A stretch of 64,000 bases of DNA from Cokeromyces recurvatus (GCF_025118155.1 NW_026251414.1:1-64000); one strand, 5' to 3'; counted from the stretch's first letter, positions 47,402 to 60,739 are shown. The notes: generated by a model not told the origin, from the sequence alone. A program made the numbers and translations.

Positions 47402-50400
47402 TTATTTCTTACTTATAGCTGTTGTTGTATCACTAGTTGATGCTAGTCTACTATGATGATGATCACTGCTTAACTTTGCATTATTATTACATTGTGGGGT
47501 ATCAGAATCACTTTTAGAAGTCTTTAAGGCAATTACAGATCGACTCATCTTTTTATTCCCATCAGACCGTCTTGCTTTTACTAAATGCCCTATACCAGGT
47601 AATAAGAGTCCTTGTTGAGTTGTAGATCTTTGTTCATTCTTAGGTTCTTCTGTTGGTTTTTTCGTTGCTGTCACATGCTGTTGAGGTTTTGCTATCTTAT
47701 TATCACTGTTATTATGAATTGACTTTTTCCATCGTCGCCATCCTTCAAAATCAATTAATGCTTGCATACATCCCCATTCAATAATCTTTTTCTCCAGCCA
47801 TTCAAGACTTACAGGCTTTGTTAAGAAATCATTACATCCTGCCGCTAAAGCAGCATGTCGATCGGATTCTAGTGAGGATGCTGTTAAAGCAACAATAATG
47901 ACAGGTGATCGAAATACGGATATTTTATAATCTTCTTCTTCTTCATGAGAGCTTTCTAAACTTTCTTCTGAACCTCGTTGTTGACGAAAGGAGGTAGGTA
48001 AGACACCAATTTTTTGTTCTTTTTCAATAGAACGAATCATTTTGGTTGCTTCAATACCATCCATGACTGGAAGTTGAATATCCATCTATAATAGTATAAA
48101 AGTTTAAAAAAAAAAAAGAAAGAAAGAAAACTTGAATTATTGTTATTCTATTTACTAATATTAAATGAAATCCACCTATTTTCCATTTATCCACTGCTTC
48201 TTTTCCATTACTTGCAACAGAAAACTTGATTTGATGCTTCTTCATCCAAGTAGATAAAATGGCTTGGTTAATAATGTTATCTATATATGTGTATATGTAT
48301 ATGATTAATATTCCTCTGCAAATATATAAATATATACTTTTCTCTCTCTCTCTCTCTTTTTCTTTTTCTTTCTCTTTCTCTTTCTCTTTTTTTCTTTCTA
48401 TTATACCTTCTACAATCAAAACATTGATAGGCGGACTGATGACATCTGTAAAAGGTGTTCCCTTTACCTTCTTTTTCTTTTTATTTAGTTTAAAATTGGT
48501 CATCATTTTTGATATAGTTTTCTTTTTCGGTGCTACTGGTATCTCATCCATAGTGTTGGTGATTGAAGGTTTATTATCAACTGCTTCAGTCGTTTGTAGT
48601 CCAGTTTCGACTACCTTTTCAGCTATCGTCTTCTCTATATTGGTTACCGTTTCTTCCGTCATAACTGCTGTGTTACTAGACAAAGCATTCATTAACGAAG
48701 AATTATTTCCCGAATTTGTGATTACAAAATAGTCCTGATCATGTTGTTGTGATGATCGTCTTCGAACACCAAAATAATGACTATTTCCCTGTTCTCTGCG
48801 TATAAAGTGTTGCTCTGGTGCTGGTGCTGGTGGTGATCCACGGGGACTATTTTGAATGATTTGATTTAGAATAGGTGGAATGGGACTTAATGGTGAGGTC
48901 GCAATGGCACAAAAATGAGGCTGAACGACTGCATGATGCCAAACTGTATGAAGTGCAGTCAAGAATCGTCGAGGACCCGCTGGTTTAGGCACAACGACAA
49001 CACGTGGCATACTAAAAGGATGTGGAGATGAAGATGATAAGACAAAACATTGAATCAGATCTCGAACAGCTTTATAATGGGATAATGAACTAAAATAAAT
49101 AATGGCAGAGGAACCATGATGAAAAAAATTATGGGGTGAAGATTTCTTATGACGACGACCATGATGAACAGCTTGTTGAAGGACATAGGCTGAAGCAGGG
49201 GGTTGAGAACGAAATTCAGAAAGTTTACGTTCAAGTGTGGGGAGATGATCGTCAATAAGAATAAAAGCAGGCGGGATAGCATGTATTTGTTCTTCTTCAA
49301 TCAATGGAGTTGGAACAGTTGGAGGAATAGGACCTGCTGTTCGTAGTAGTGGATTAGATGATTCTGCATGACTTTTAGGCTCTTTCTTTAATGACTGTTT
49401 TTGGTCTGTAATAGGTACATGACTAATATCCGTATTCCAACTAGCTAAACAGCTTGTTAAATGCTTGGCAAAGATAGATTTTTCTGTCGCATGTAAGACC
49501 ATCTTTAATCCTTTTAAGCATTTTATAAACTCTCCTAGCTCTTTTAGACTGGGTTCATTAGAAAATTGAATATTTGAATAATATTGTTTTAATAAAGTCG
49601 TACTCTTATTATTGTCATCTAATTCAAATATTGTCCTATTATCTTCATTCTGGGCGCCATAATCCAATTCAACTGAAAATTCAAATTCAGTTTTCTCTTC
49701 ATTGATTTGTTGTATAGATGAAGTAGCATGAATATAGGATATCAATTCTGCTGTCAAATTAGCATTGGGCAAAAGCGAAGGATCATCCGTATTTGAAGCA
49801 GAGCTTGTGTGAGTAATATAGAATGTAATTTTACACTTCTTTTCTCTCTTTGTTCTATTTGGTGTTACATTCAAGCCGACTTCAATGCAAGTACTTGGTG
49901 CGCAGCATTCAAGCACATTACGTAAATGCTAATGAAAAAGTAAAAGTAAAAATAAAAATAAAATAAATACAGTTAAATCATTGTAATCTTATTTGATTAC
50001 ACTATACACATATTACATTATATTATATATTACATTTAACAAAGCATGTCGAATGGCTCCTTCATCACCTATAACTGACGTATGATGTAAACTATTATCA
50101 TAGTGGTAAATAACAAACTTGACATTCAACTTGGATGCTACACCAGCTAAAGCATCACCAACATTTTGAAGTAATTCACCAATATCAAATTCATTCAGTT
50201 TTAATTCAGGTAATGATGGTTGTATATTATTGTTTTGTCGACTCTTTGACCATGCTTGAGCTGTTAAAGCGGATAGTAGATGCAAATGAGAACTAATATG
50301 ACATACTTGTCGAATCATGACACCAATTGCTGAAATACTAGCAATAGGAACTGCTAAAGAGCAAGCATTTAGTAATTCATGTGTTGTATTAGTACCTGAA

Positions 50401-51242
50401 GATAAAATAGAAGTAGGAGAAAATTGTTCAAGGGTTGTGATGACCATTAATGCTACATCTTGTATTTCCTGTGACACAGTTGTCAAAAAGGCAAGTTGGT
50501 GTTCATGAAATGCTTCAGTACACTGATCTACAAAGTATTGAAGTCTAGCTTGTTCATTGACTAAAGTATGATTGAGTCTAACCGTTTTAGTTTGATTAGC
50601 GATAAGAAGACGATTAGCAAATCTAAACAAAAGAGTAGTCAAGATAGATAAAGCGATAAGTAAGATACGTCCTGGTTGAATTAAAGAAGAGAATCGTACA
50701 GGTGTAGGAAGAGGTAAAGAAGTTGCAAGATAAAGATTAGTAGTAGCCATGATAAGGGCACTTGCTGTAGCCCAGTTTAAATATAAATGAAGTGGTGTTG
50801 ATTTATTATTTAAAATAACAATCATGAATAACCACCAGAAAGTGTAACCAGGTAAGATAATATAAGGCAACCAATCCATCCAATCATCAACAAGCCAAGG
50901 TAAAGAATAAATGATAATAATAAATTCAATAAGTGACTCGAATAAGCAAAGAAAATCAGCGATATAAATCATACGACGAATTTCTATCAGTATTTCATCT
51001 TGCTCCGCCGATAAATGAAGTTGAGACAATTGAATTTTATATGAATTTGTGATATCATTTTCACTATGATCCGATGAAGATGGTGAAATACAACTAAAAC
51101 TTGAATCTTGATGAAGTAAGTCAGAGGTTGTCCAGGCAGAATGAAGAAAACCTAATCTAGGCCTATTTAGTTGTTTTTGTTTTATTGAGGTATTATTTTC
51201 ACATTGTACATTGAATTCAGATTTCGACTTTAGATCTACCAT
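47402..51242 (-). CDS. Ssk1/Mcs4-type response regulator with membrane and degenerate histidine-kinase regions
   Basis: Expected output regulator of a phosphorelay feeding the Hog1/Sty1 stress MAPK cascade. Four exons (50034-51242, 48407-49928, 48156-48280, 47402-48085) join in frame to 1179 aa. Order: residues about 80-215 contain roughly four hydrophobic membrane segments (FLCLFESLIEFIIII, YIILPGYTFWWLFMIVIL, LIMATTNLYLATSLPL, ILLIALSILTTLLF). A kinase-like helical region follows with no catalytic His (FLTTVSQEIQDVALMV), then an N-box-like remnant (IGDEGAIRHALLNHLRNVLE), a low-complexity middle, and the receiver at about 910-1100: INVLIVEDNIINQAIL, LILMDIQLPVMDG (phospho-Asp), LTASS, FLTKPVSLEWLE. 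The VEDN junction is restored by splicing. Receiver and linker match Ssk1/Mcs4. Confidence 0.85.
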
Positions 51243-51686
51243 TTTTATAACAATGATCTTTCCTTCCTCTTTTCTTCAAGTAAAGAAAGAGTAAATGCTA
51301 TTAATTTTAATATTTCTTTCTTTCTTTTTTTTTTTTCTTTTTTTTTTTATAAGAAAAAAAGATAATGAAATATTATTTAAAATGTGCAATAAAGAAGGAG
51401 AGAAATAAACATTTTTAAAAAAGGGGGGTTGAAATATTTACAATCTGTTACACCTCGATTTTTTTTATATAAACATACATAATTTACAAGTACAAGTCAA
51501 ATAGAAGCTTTTCATTGGTTCAGTTAATAACTAAAAGACATTTGACTTGATAAATAATAAAGGCTTATTATTATTATCATTAAAGAAAAGCAAGATTTCA
51601 CACACAACAAAAAAAAAAAGGAAAAAAAAGAAACTGAATTTTTTTATTCTCCACACATTATATACCCCCCCGCACGTATAGTATGC

Positions 51687-51731
<45 letters not shown>

Positions 51732-51742
51732 AAAAGAAATAA
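51243..51742. promoter_or_regulatory. Divergent promoter region between SSK1-like gene and SCO1
   Basis: Shared upstream region of two divergently transcribed genes, T/A-rich. The poly(dT) run at about 51691-51727 ends 16 bp before the SCO1 start. Confidence 0.5.
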
Positions 51743-52710
51743 ATGTCACTATTAACGAAATTAACAAAACCGATTCTCGCAAAACAATGTTCAACTAAAG
51801 TAAGATTAAATTGAAATGCTATTTAAAACTAATGTTTTATATGGTAGCCACAAGTAACATTAACAACAAAGAGATGGTTGACATTAACAACTAATACAAA
51901 TAGAGCATATCAAACACAATTAAAAAATAAACGTCATTATTCTTCTACACAGAGATCCCCTTCTTCTTCTTCTTCTTCTCCTAAGGTATGAATAAATTAT
52001 CATAACCTACATTTGTTTTATCTATTTATCTTTCGTTTTTTTTTTTTTTTTTAACCATTTAGATCTTTACTTGGAAGTCAGCAGTTGTATTAGGTTTAAC
52101 AGCTGTAGGTCTCGTAATATACTTTAAAAACGAAAAAGAAAAACTTAAAACACTACGTGCTAAACGTGAACGTGATAAGATTCGAAAACTGGGTCGACCC
52201 GCTATTGGTCAGGAACCATTCGAACTCTTTAATGTCAACCAGGGCAAACGAATGACATCTAAGGAAATCCTGCAAGGACATTTTTCATTGGTTTATTTTG
52301 GATTTACACATTGTCCTGATATTTGTCCTGAAGAATTAGACAAAATGGCCGAGGTTGTGGAAGAAGTTAAAGAAGTAGTCCCTATCTTTATTACAGTTGA
52401 CCCCTTACGTGATACCGAGGAATTAGTTAAAGAATATGTACAAGACTTTCATCCAAACATGATTGGACTGATAGGAGACGCAGAAGAATTGAAAAGAGTA
52501 GCTAGATCATACCGTGTTTATTCTTATACTCCACCTAACGTTACCCCTGAAGATGATTATTTAGTGGATCATTCCATCTTTATTTATTTAATAGATCCAA
52601 AGGGACGATTTGTAGATTGTTATGCAAGAGATACTTCTTCTGAGGAAGTAGTAGCTAGTGTAAAGAATTATATCCAAGACTATCTTCAAGATGAAAAACA
52701 AAAGAAATAA
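51743..52710 (+). CDS. SCO1: Mitochondrial copper chaperone Sco1
   Basis: Delivers copper to the CuA site of cytochrome c oxidase subunit 2 from the inner membrane. Three exons (51743-51799, 51848-51985, 52063-52710) join in frame to 280 aa. The N-terminus is a basic, Ser/Thr-rich mitochondrial presequence. A single membrane helix follows (SAVVLGLTAVGLVIYF, about residues 70-86), then the thioredoxin-like domain with FTHCPDICPEEL (copper-binding CxxxC) and the ligand histidine in LVDHSIFIYLIDPKG. Length and motif order are typical of the family. Confidence 0.96.
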
Positions 52711-52740
52711 TGATAATAATAAAATATATAATCATGTTTA

Positions 52741-53128
52741 TTAATAATTTCCTAAAGTATTACTTCGATTTAAACATGGCTTATGCTGTACATGATGATG
52801 ATTTATTGTAGAACGATGTCTTGGAGGTGGTGGCAATGGAGATGATACAACGGGCACTGAAGTAATAACGATTGATAAATCACTTTTATCTTTACTAATG
52901 TCTGTGTATAAACAAAATTAATCATGTAATTGTGAAAGGACGTATTTTTCTTTAAATACAATTACTTTCTTCCTCTTCTTCTTTTATTGATTGATAAATA
53001 TAGCTACTATGTCTTCTATGTAAAACAGTCTTATTCTCTTCTTCTTGTCTATGTTTCTTTTTTTTAATTGTCATCAACTTTTTAATCTTTTGTGAAATTG
53101 ATATTAGTCCACTATTGTTGTTATCCAT
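52741..53128 (-). CDS. Small basic hypothetical protein
   Basis: Two exons (52966-53128 and 52741-52901) join in frame to 107 aa. The N-terminal half is Lys-rich (KIKKLMTIKKKKHRQEEEN), then a Glu run. The second exon reads SIVITSVPVVSSPLPPPPRHR and a His-rich tail. The PPPP stretch could bind an SH3 or WW domain. No family recognised. It converges on SCO1 with only 30 bp between stop codons. Confidence 0.55.
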
Positions 53129-53342
53129 TGACGAAATCAAAGGAAAGAAAGAAAAAAAAAAAAAAGAGAACTATATATCATGTGTATTTATATAAAACAA
53201 CCAAAATATTTATAAGAAAAGAAAGAAGCTAAAATAGGCTTTTCCCTTGAAAAGGTATAGCTTATTTTAATTAGTATAAACCAGCTTTCTTTATATAATA
53301 TATTACAGTGAAATCAAACAAAAAAAATAAAGCAAATATAAC

Positions 53343-53994
53343 TTATGATTCTTCCATTGTCACATCTTGAGTTACTGTCACAATTCTACCACCTCTTTTA
53401 CCGTTATCTGGTTTTCCAAGCCCTGCTGCACGATCAGCCTAATTGTATATATATATATATTTATATGTATATGTATATAGATACAGATATAGATACAGAT
53501 ATAGATACAGATATAGATAGACAGATATTTAGTTTCAATGTCCTTATCTATTACTCTCTCATCATTCTCTTACCTCTTCTTGTGTATATGGTTCTTCTTC
53601 TAATTTCTTAAGTCTTCTTTTGTGTAATTTACTCTTCAAATGCTCTGTTAAATGATTTTCAGAAATAAAATGACGACTATAATATGTTTAATAAAATTAT
53701 ATATGCAAATTATGTCTGTATTCTTTTTTTTTTTTTAGGGCACTTACGCACACTGAACACAGTAATGTTGACCAAGACCGGGTAAATCTGTATCAATTTC
53801 TTGATGCTTCAGCTTTTCATAATTTTCAGGCTTCAAATCACCATGGATCTGATCAAGATCACGAGTATATGCTCTTGTACGTTGTTTACGATAATTATCT
53901 CGAATACCATGATGTGTTCTCTTACGGCGAAGTCTAAAATAAAAATTGTTAAAGTGGTACTTTTCAACTTGTATGTCTGGTTTTACCTTCCCAT
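53343..53994 (-). CDS. BUD20: Bud20/ZNF593-type C2H2 zinc-finger, 60S ribosome biogenesis
   Basis: Shuttling factor for nuclear export of pre-60S ribosomal subunits. Four exons (53987-53994, 53748-53933, 53574-53676, 53343-53438) join in frame to 130 aa. The first coding exon is only 8 nt: ATGGGAAG, followed by a donor and completed by the next exon to [19 protein letters not shown], the family's conserved basic N-terminus. The C2H2 finger reads [25 protein letters not shown], and the tail carries [13 protein letters not shown]. Size and sequence match Bud20/ZNF593. The third intron contains a GATA-type microsatellite (about 53478-53521). The gene diverges from the DDX20-like gene 187 bp away, sharing a promoter with an A run at 54019-54047. 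Confidence 0.93.
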
Positions 53995-54180
53995 TGTATA
54001 GATTAATAATAGATCAACTAATTAAAAAAAAAAAAAAAAAAAAAAAATAGGAAGGATGATTAGTTTTTTATTTTTTATTAATTGAAAAAAAAAAAAAATA
54101 AGTCACCGCTACTGTCTGCATTTTTTCTTTTAAGTGGCTGAGTCAAAATACGAATACAAAAAGCAAACTTATTCTTCAAC
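53995..54180. promoter_or_regulatory. Divergent promoter, BUD20 / DDX20-like
   Basis: A 186-bp interval between two divergent start codons. It holds an A run at about 54021-54047 (T on the BUD20 strand) and another at 54085-54099. A shared bidirectional promoter for two RNA/ribosome biology genes is inferred from the geometry. Confidence 0.5.
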
Positions 54181-55824
54181 ATGAAACGTTCTCATGATGT
54201 TGCCATTGATGAAAAAGTAGAGTTCAGTGCACTCCTTCAGAATAAACAGCTTTTACAGGGTCTTAAACGAGCTGGATATGATCAACCTTCTCCTGTTCAA
54301 CTTAAAGCAATACCTTTAGGTCGACTTGGTGTTGATTTGATTGCACAAGCTAAATCGGGTACGGGTAAAACGGTTGTCTTTGGTGTTATTACGCTTGAAG
54401 CTATCCGATCTCAAGTGACGTCTACTCAAGCACTCATTGTGGCTCCTACTCGTGAAATTGCTATTCAAATCCGAGATGTCATTCGTCTCTTGGCTGTTGA
54501 TTATAAACCACCTGTAAGTTGTCATGCCTTTATTGGAGGTCTATCTATGCAAGCTGATTTACACCATTTATCTAAATGTCAAATTGTAGTCGGCACTCCA
54601 GGAAGACTGATGGCTTTAATTGCAACAAAGAAATTTATCACATCAGAACTGCGTTTGATCGTTTTGGATGAAGCAGACAAACTTATGTCTGACACCTTCT
54701 TCCCGCAAGTTGAGTATATTATTTCGAATGTCAAGGGTAAAAAGACTTTGCAAACAGTTGCCTTTTCTGCCACATTTCATGATTCTCTTTTACAGACATT
54801 ATCTGGATTTATGAAAGAACCCCAAATTGTAAAGTTGACAGATGGTATCCCTACTTTAGCTGGTAAATATATATGGAGAAGCATATAATTTCTATAAATG
54901 AATACTAATAATACTTTTATTTTATTTTTTTTGCAAATAAAAGAGGTTCAACAATACTATTTAAAGATATTAGTCGAAAACACATCAAAATTGGCAATCT
55001 ACAAATCAAAATTTGAAGCTCTTGAAAAACTGTTGAGTCAAGTTCCCTTTTATCAATGTATGATTTTTGTGAATAGTGTTCCGAGATCAATGGAGCTTAC
55101 AGCTTGGCTAAATGAAATGGGATGGAAGTCTGGACTTATTCATGCAGGTCTAACACAAGAAAAACGATTGACTGTAATGGAAAATATGAGGGATTTCAAA
55201 ATTCGTATTCTTGTCTGTAGTGACCTGGTAAGTTAATATATATAAAGGAGGAAGTCATGATATTGAACTAATATATATCAACTTCTAGATTGCTCGTGGA
55301 ATTGATATTGATAAAGTGAATTTAGTTATCAATGTGGATTTTCCCTGGGAGATTGAGACTTATTTACATCGAGTGGGACGTACAGGTCGATTTGGTACTT
55401 CAGGTATAGCAGTTAATTTGATTGGACCTGAGGATGAAGCATTTTTGGAGCAATTACTGAAAAAGGGCATTACTGTTCATCCATTACCTGGTAAGTAGGA
55501 GTTGGAGGAAATCTTTTTCATGATTCATATTTAACCCGTAAAATTTTTTTTACAGATAAAGTTACTCAAAATAAAGAATATATCAAGCAATTGACAAAAG
55601 AAGAACAAGAAGTACTCATAAAGCATCAATCACAAGTCATTGAGACTAATAAACCAGTTCCAATCCGTATCAATAAAAAAGCAAAGGCAAAGACACATGT
55701 TTCAAAGAAACAGACGACATTAGCTAAAAAACCGTCATTAGAAAAGTCTTGGTTGCCAAAACCAACCATACAACAGCCGTTACAGTATCAACAAGATTTT
55801 ATACCCCCTGATTTATTCTTTTAA
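54181..55824 (+). CDS. DEAD-box RNA helicase, DDX20/Gemin3-like
   Basis: Four exons (54181-54862, 54944-55227, 55289-55490, 55556-55824) join in frame to 478 aa. The complete DEAD-box motif set is present: Q motif PSPVQLKAIPLG, Walker A AKSGTGKT, PTREIAIQ, TPGRL, LDEADKL, SATF, IFVNSV, ARGIDIDK and HRVGRTGR. The N-terminal VEFSALL...LLQGLKRAGYDQPSPVQLKAIP and the DLIAQAKSGTGK variant point to DDX20 (Gemin3), the helicase of the SMN complex that assembles spliceosomal snRNPs. The C-terminal tail is Lys-rich and much shorter than animal Gemin3. A general DEAD-box identity is certain; the Gemin3 orthology is likely but inferred from recognition. Confidence 0.85.
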
Positions 55825-56128
55825 TAAAGTAAAGAATAATTTATTACTGATGAGGATTAAATAATATAATATGTATACATATAAATATATATAATATATA
55901 TACATAAAGAGAGAGGAGTTGAAGATAAAGTAATTTTCTTTTTTGTTTGATGAATGAGAGAGACAGACACAGAGAAAGTAAGTAAGAAGCAGAACCGGCC
56001 GATCAAAGCATAAATTATTTTTTTTTAGGACATAAAAAAAAAAAATGGCATAGAAGGAAATCGAAGAACATATATACATAATTTGCATAAAAAAGAAAAA
56101 AGAAAGCTTTGTGTATTACAAAAGATGT
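55825..56128. other. Intergenic spacer between convergent genes
   Basis: TA-rich repeats and A runs, no gene. It separates the 3' ends of the helicase and homeodomain genes. Confidence 0.4.
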
Positions 56129-56977
56129 CTACATGGGCGAATAGGTAGTGGGTCTTGTTGTTAAATAATTAAAAGGAAGGTTAAAATTTGGATATGTGTT
56201 AAAGATAGGTTCAGAAAGTCTTCGAAATAGCTATTTAGAATAATAGATTAGTTTAAATGTTAAAACAAACAAACAAAAAAAGGTCTTTTCCTTATTATTT
56301 ACCTCAGTTGAATGGCCTAATTTATGATCGATAACTGAGTGAGAGTATCGACGATTATCAATGAATCCTGCTGGTTCTTCTTCTTCATTCAAAGACCAAA
56401 GAGTAGGTGAAGTAGCTGGGTGAAATGGCATCTTTTGTTGATTATTCATGATAGGGGTATATTCATACATGCATTGAGGCTTATCATGATCAATAGGCAT
56501 CATGAGCAATAAAGAATTTTCTTCTTCTCCAGCTGTAGTAGAAGAGGCATCACTATGATAGAAGGAAGGATAAGATAAAGTTCGACTGATAGGTGTAGCT
56601 GATAAAATAGAACAATCAGAGCAAGCACAGGGTGAAAGTAAAGGTGAAGAAGTGTATTGCATTGAATATGGATTTGATAATAGTTCTGGAGATTGTCTTT
56701 TCGATTTTTTATTCTTTTCTTTAGCTCTACGATTTTGAAACCAGACTTGAACACCACGAGGAGACATGGCAAGCTTTTGAGCAAGCCAACGACGCATAGG
56801 AGCACTAGGCTTTGGATTATCCAAAAATGTCTTTTCCAACACTTTAAATTGAGCACGCGATGTTCTTCTACGATGTTTTACTTCGAATGGATTATAAAAA
56901 TTAGTTTTAAATTCTTGTTCATTCTCTTTAACATCATTTATTTCGCTTTTTTGACTTGATATTAAATCTGAAATCAT
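56129..56977 (-). CDS. Homeodomain transcription factor
   Basis: Two exons (56303-56977 and 56129-56230) join in frame to 258 aa. The homeodomain spans about residues 34-92 (RRRTSRAQFKVLEKTF ... MRRWLAQKLAMSPRGVQVWFQNRRAKEK), with the recognition-helix WFQNRRAK intact and no TALE-type extra loop. This is the Phx1/Pho2/Yox1-like fungal class. The remainder is Ser/Pro-rich, with SPLLSPCACSDCSIL and a Met-rich section. Splicing replaces a read-through tail with LFRRLSEPIFNTYPNF and ends YSPM. Targets unknown. Confidence 0.85.
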
Positions 56978-59900
56978 TGTTGGTATATATATATATATAA
57001 AAATATATAATATATGTTATATATATATATATATATATGTATATATAATTAAATTTGCATAAATAAAATAAAATAAATGCGTATATTTATAACAAAAGAA
57101 TAAGAAGTGACTTTATATGCGTGTTTGATAGGTTTTAAATTATAATTGGAATGATGGAGTTAAATAAAAATGAGGAGACAAACATGAACAGGAGGAAAAA
57201 AAAATAAAATAAAAAAAAAAAAAAAAAAAAAAAAAATAGGGGATAATTTATTCAATTTTATATAAATAAAGTTTAATAAGGGGAAAAGGGAAAAAGTCAG
57301 AGTTTGTATATTAGGAGATATACATCAAACAGTAATAACACACAACAGACATTTAAGCTTCAAATCATAACATGCAAATAAATCTATGATTGTACATATG
57401 CATGTCATCTTATTCTTGCATAGAATGAAGAAAGAAACTCTGTATAATGAGAGTAAGATATGTGTTAAACAGGTATAAATCGCGTATCATCATAATGATC
57501 GTAGGCAGTGTAGATCTTTATTCATACTTGTAGAATGTATATAAACTATTATATTTTAAAGAAGAAGAAGCAATATATATATACATATATGGAATTAAAT
57601 ATCAAATGTATTTATTAATAATTTTATCCGCTTTGTTTTTTTTATTATTATTTTATTAGCAATATGTATATCACTAGTACTGATTGTAAAAGGGAAAAAA
57701 AATAAGGATAGGAAGGAGAAAGAGGAGGAAGTAAGGAAATCGAATTTCATACGTGAAATGACGTTATTTATTTAACCATCAAGTAGAAAAATGGCAAAGT
57801 TTATAATAGTTACTATATTTGTCTACATGCTATTTTATATTTTAGTTTTACTATAAATATATACATACAGTTAAATTAACAAATGCAGATACATTTTTTA
57901 TTATTATTATCATTATTAATAGAGGAGTCAAAAGTAGAGATAAAATTTAACATATAATAATAGTAATATAGGGAAATAGGAAGAAACATACAATTCAGGG
58001 GTGTGGCATTAAAGGAAATATGACGTGTATTGATCTACATGAATTCCTTTCAAATTATAATAGATTTTCCAGAAATTATACATATTGTTAATCAAAGAAC
58101 TTATGCCAAAAAAAAAATCATGTATTTTTTCTTTATATATAAATATAAAGGTTCGTTTGCAAACTCTGCAGACGTAACATTCCAAAGTCATGTTCGTGAA
58201 ACATCTACTTTAGTAATTATCATGTTAATATAAAATTGTTGTATTCTACTAAAGGCTCAATGAACGAATATTTGAAAATGAAATGAAGTTCTAATTATAC
58301 TCTCTATATATACTTTTATAAGATAGATGAAAAAACTTCAATTATCATTTTAGTTGTAATTTCTCTTTTGTACAAAGAACTTCATTATATAAACATCTAG
58401 TTAATGCTATATGTAAAAATAACTGTGAGAGAATAAAGCTTCAAAAAATTTTTTCTGCAAAAGCAATAGAAGGGCAACTTATTACTGATTCTTTCTATTC
58501 CATATTCTCTATATTCCTCTTTCTCTTGGTCCAACTTTTAGAGTCTTCTCTGTCGTACTTTGCTTTATTACTGAGTTGTATCGAATTAGATTGCATTCAC
58601 TTCAATGTACAAATATCATTATAACCTAAAAAAGATTTTAATGATAGTAGTAATAATTGCTTATATAGTGTATAATAGATACCTGCTTCATCGTAATGAC
58701 ATGAATTGTAACTATCTAATTGAATATAAGTTTTATTTTGACCTATGAATCCACCCATTATCATTTTTCTTATTTTCGTCTTATTCTTAATATACAACTA
58801 GATTTATACATAAAATATGGCATTCTTTTTTTTTTTTCTCATTTTGCCATTAATGTTTGATATCGCCTTTTCATCACTTTCACCCTTCCTCCATCTATGC
58901 AATTTGCTTTACACCTTCTAAACCTTGTTTTCATTTCCTTTTTTATATATCCTTCTAAACCTCAAATCTGACGGCTTGTCTTGCATACTTGTGTTGACTC
59001 TTCTTCTCCTTTTATCTCACTTGATATTGTTGAATATATTCTTTATACTCTATAAACGATCTCGTCTTCACATTTGGGCTTTCGTCTTTCATAGTGTTCC
59101 ATTCACTACTGCTTCCATTTTATCTATTCTAGTCACACATAAAAAAATGCATACACACCACGAATCTTTTATCTCTTCCGGCATTCTTCATACTCCTTCA
59201 CCCTACTTATTTCTTATGGAATAGCTCCCTAGTCATCTTCAACTCTTCCTCTGTTCTTTGAATTGGATGCGGATATATGCTATTTTTTATGCTTACCATG
59301 GTAATGCGATAAACGCTTTAGAGAATATGCAACTTGATTATTTTCTGATTCTATATCTTCAATAAACAAACTGGTGAAGTCCATAATAATACATACTGTA
59401 GAAATATAAAGTAGAATAATAGGCATGTACATTCATTGTAAGACTTATAATAAGTTCTATCCGCCTATTATTACGAAATATCTATAGCCTATTAAATTAA
59501 ATGACCCGGATGGCCAGAAAGTGGATTATATATTCAAACATGGTTAACATTCTAGTAACAGAAAGCGAATGTTTAGATAAGCATTTTTATAATAACTGAA
59601 ATCGGACCTAAAACGGTATGTTTAATAGTATAAGATTCAACACAAATTCAGGTTCATATCATTAATAATGTTAGCTATGAGTCGGCTAAGGAGCAAAGCT
59701 ATAACACCCTTACCAAATTATAATCTGCGTCAAATCCGTTCCAAGTTTGGGTAACTCACAACATACCAGGAATCTCAAAATTTATTTTATAAAACTTTAT
59801 GAACTTGAATATCAATCTATCGCAATATTCATCCTTTGGAATTATGTAAAAAGTCCCAAATAACTCGAAAAAAAAAGCATCAACTAGAACACAAACTCAC

Positions 59901-60019
59901 CTTCCAGAACTAAACCATTGACAGATGACAAAGTTGTTTCGTTGTTTCCCCCCACACACACACACAAATTGCAATAAACGTTCATAATGTGTCATATAAA
60001 GCAGCGTTAAATCACAATA

Positions 60020-60063
<44 letters not shown>

Positions 60064-60666
60064 CAATTCCCACAAAATATACGGAAACTTCCTGTTAGGA
60101 TGCAGAAGATCAAAAGCTCGATTTGAGAACTACAGTATACCAAATGGCATTCATATTTTTGAACAATGTCGGATTAAACATTGTGTTGACAGAAGTGGCA
60201 AACTACATGTCATCTTTTCTCATTACAAGTAACGAAGAAGTCGTAATGCATTACGCTAGTGGATAATTTTCTCTTATACTATTTTCAACTATTTCTACAT
60301 AATTATACCACCATTACACATACATTATATAAATATTATCTATATTCCTTGTATATCATATTAACCGAACTTATCAGTATAAATGTCCCAATATATTTTA
60401 TAATAATAATAAAAGAACATTTTCATTACAAGAAAATAAACATTTATAAATTTTCTAATATTCTATCGACTAAGCTGCAAACTATTACAAAAGTTACCAT
60501 GCTTTATGAAGCCAATCCACAATTTTTTTTTCTATCACATCATTACTGTAAAAGCGTTACTTATTTGAATTGTATCGTATCAAATAAATTATAGCTTTCT
60601 ATTTTTCCTAAATTTATTAATTTAGCTGACACTGGTTAGTGACCAACTCAAAGTAAAATTCATGAA

Positions 60667-60739
<73 letters not shown>

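Noticed and set aside
48259..48732. Plus-strand 157-codon frame
   Set aside because: Antisense shadow of the Ssk1-like gene, including its CT-rich intron.
53455..53521. GATA-type array as a CRISPR or satellite array
   Set aside because: Short perfect microsatellite inside a BUD20 intron, without spacers.
58925..59224. Hydrophobic 99-codon open frame as a membrane protein gene
   Set aside because: Pyrimidine-rich AT sequence yields Leu/Phe/Ser-rich translation by chance; no conserved motif, splice context or promoter feature.
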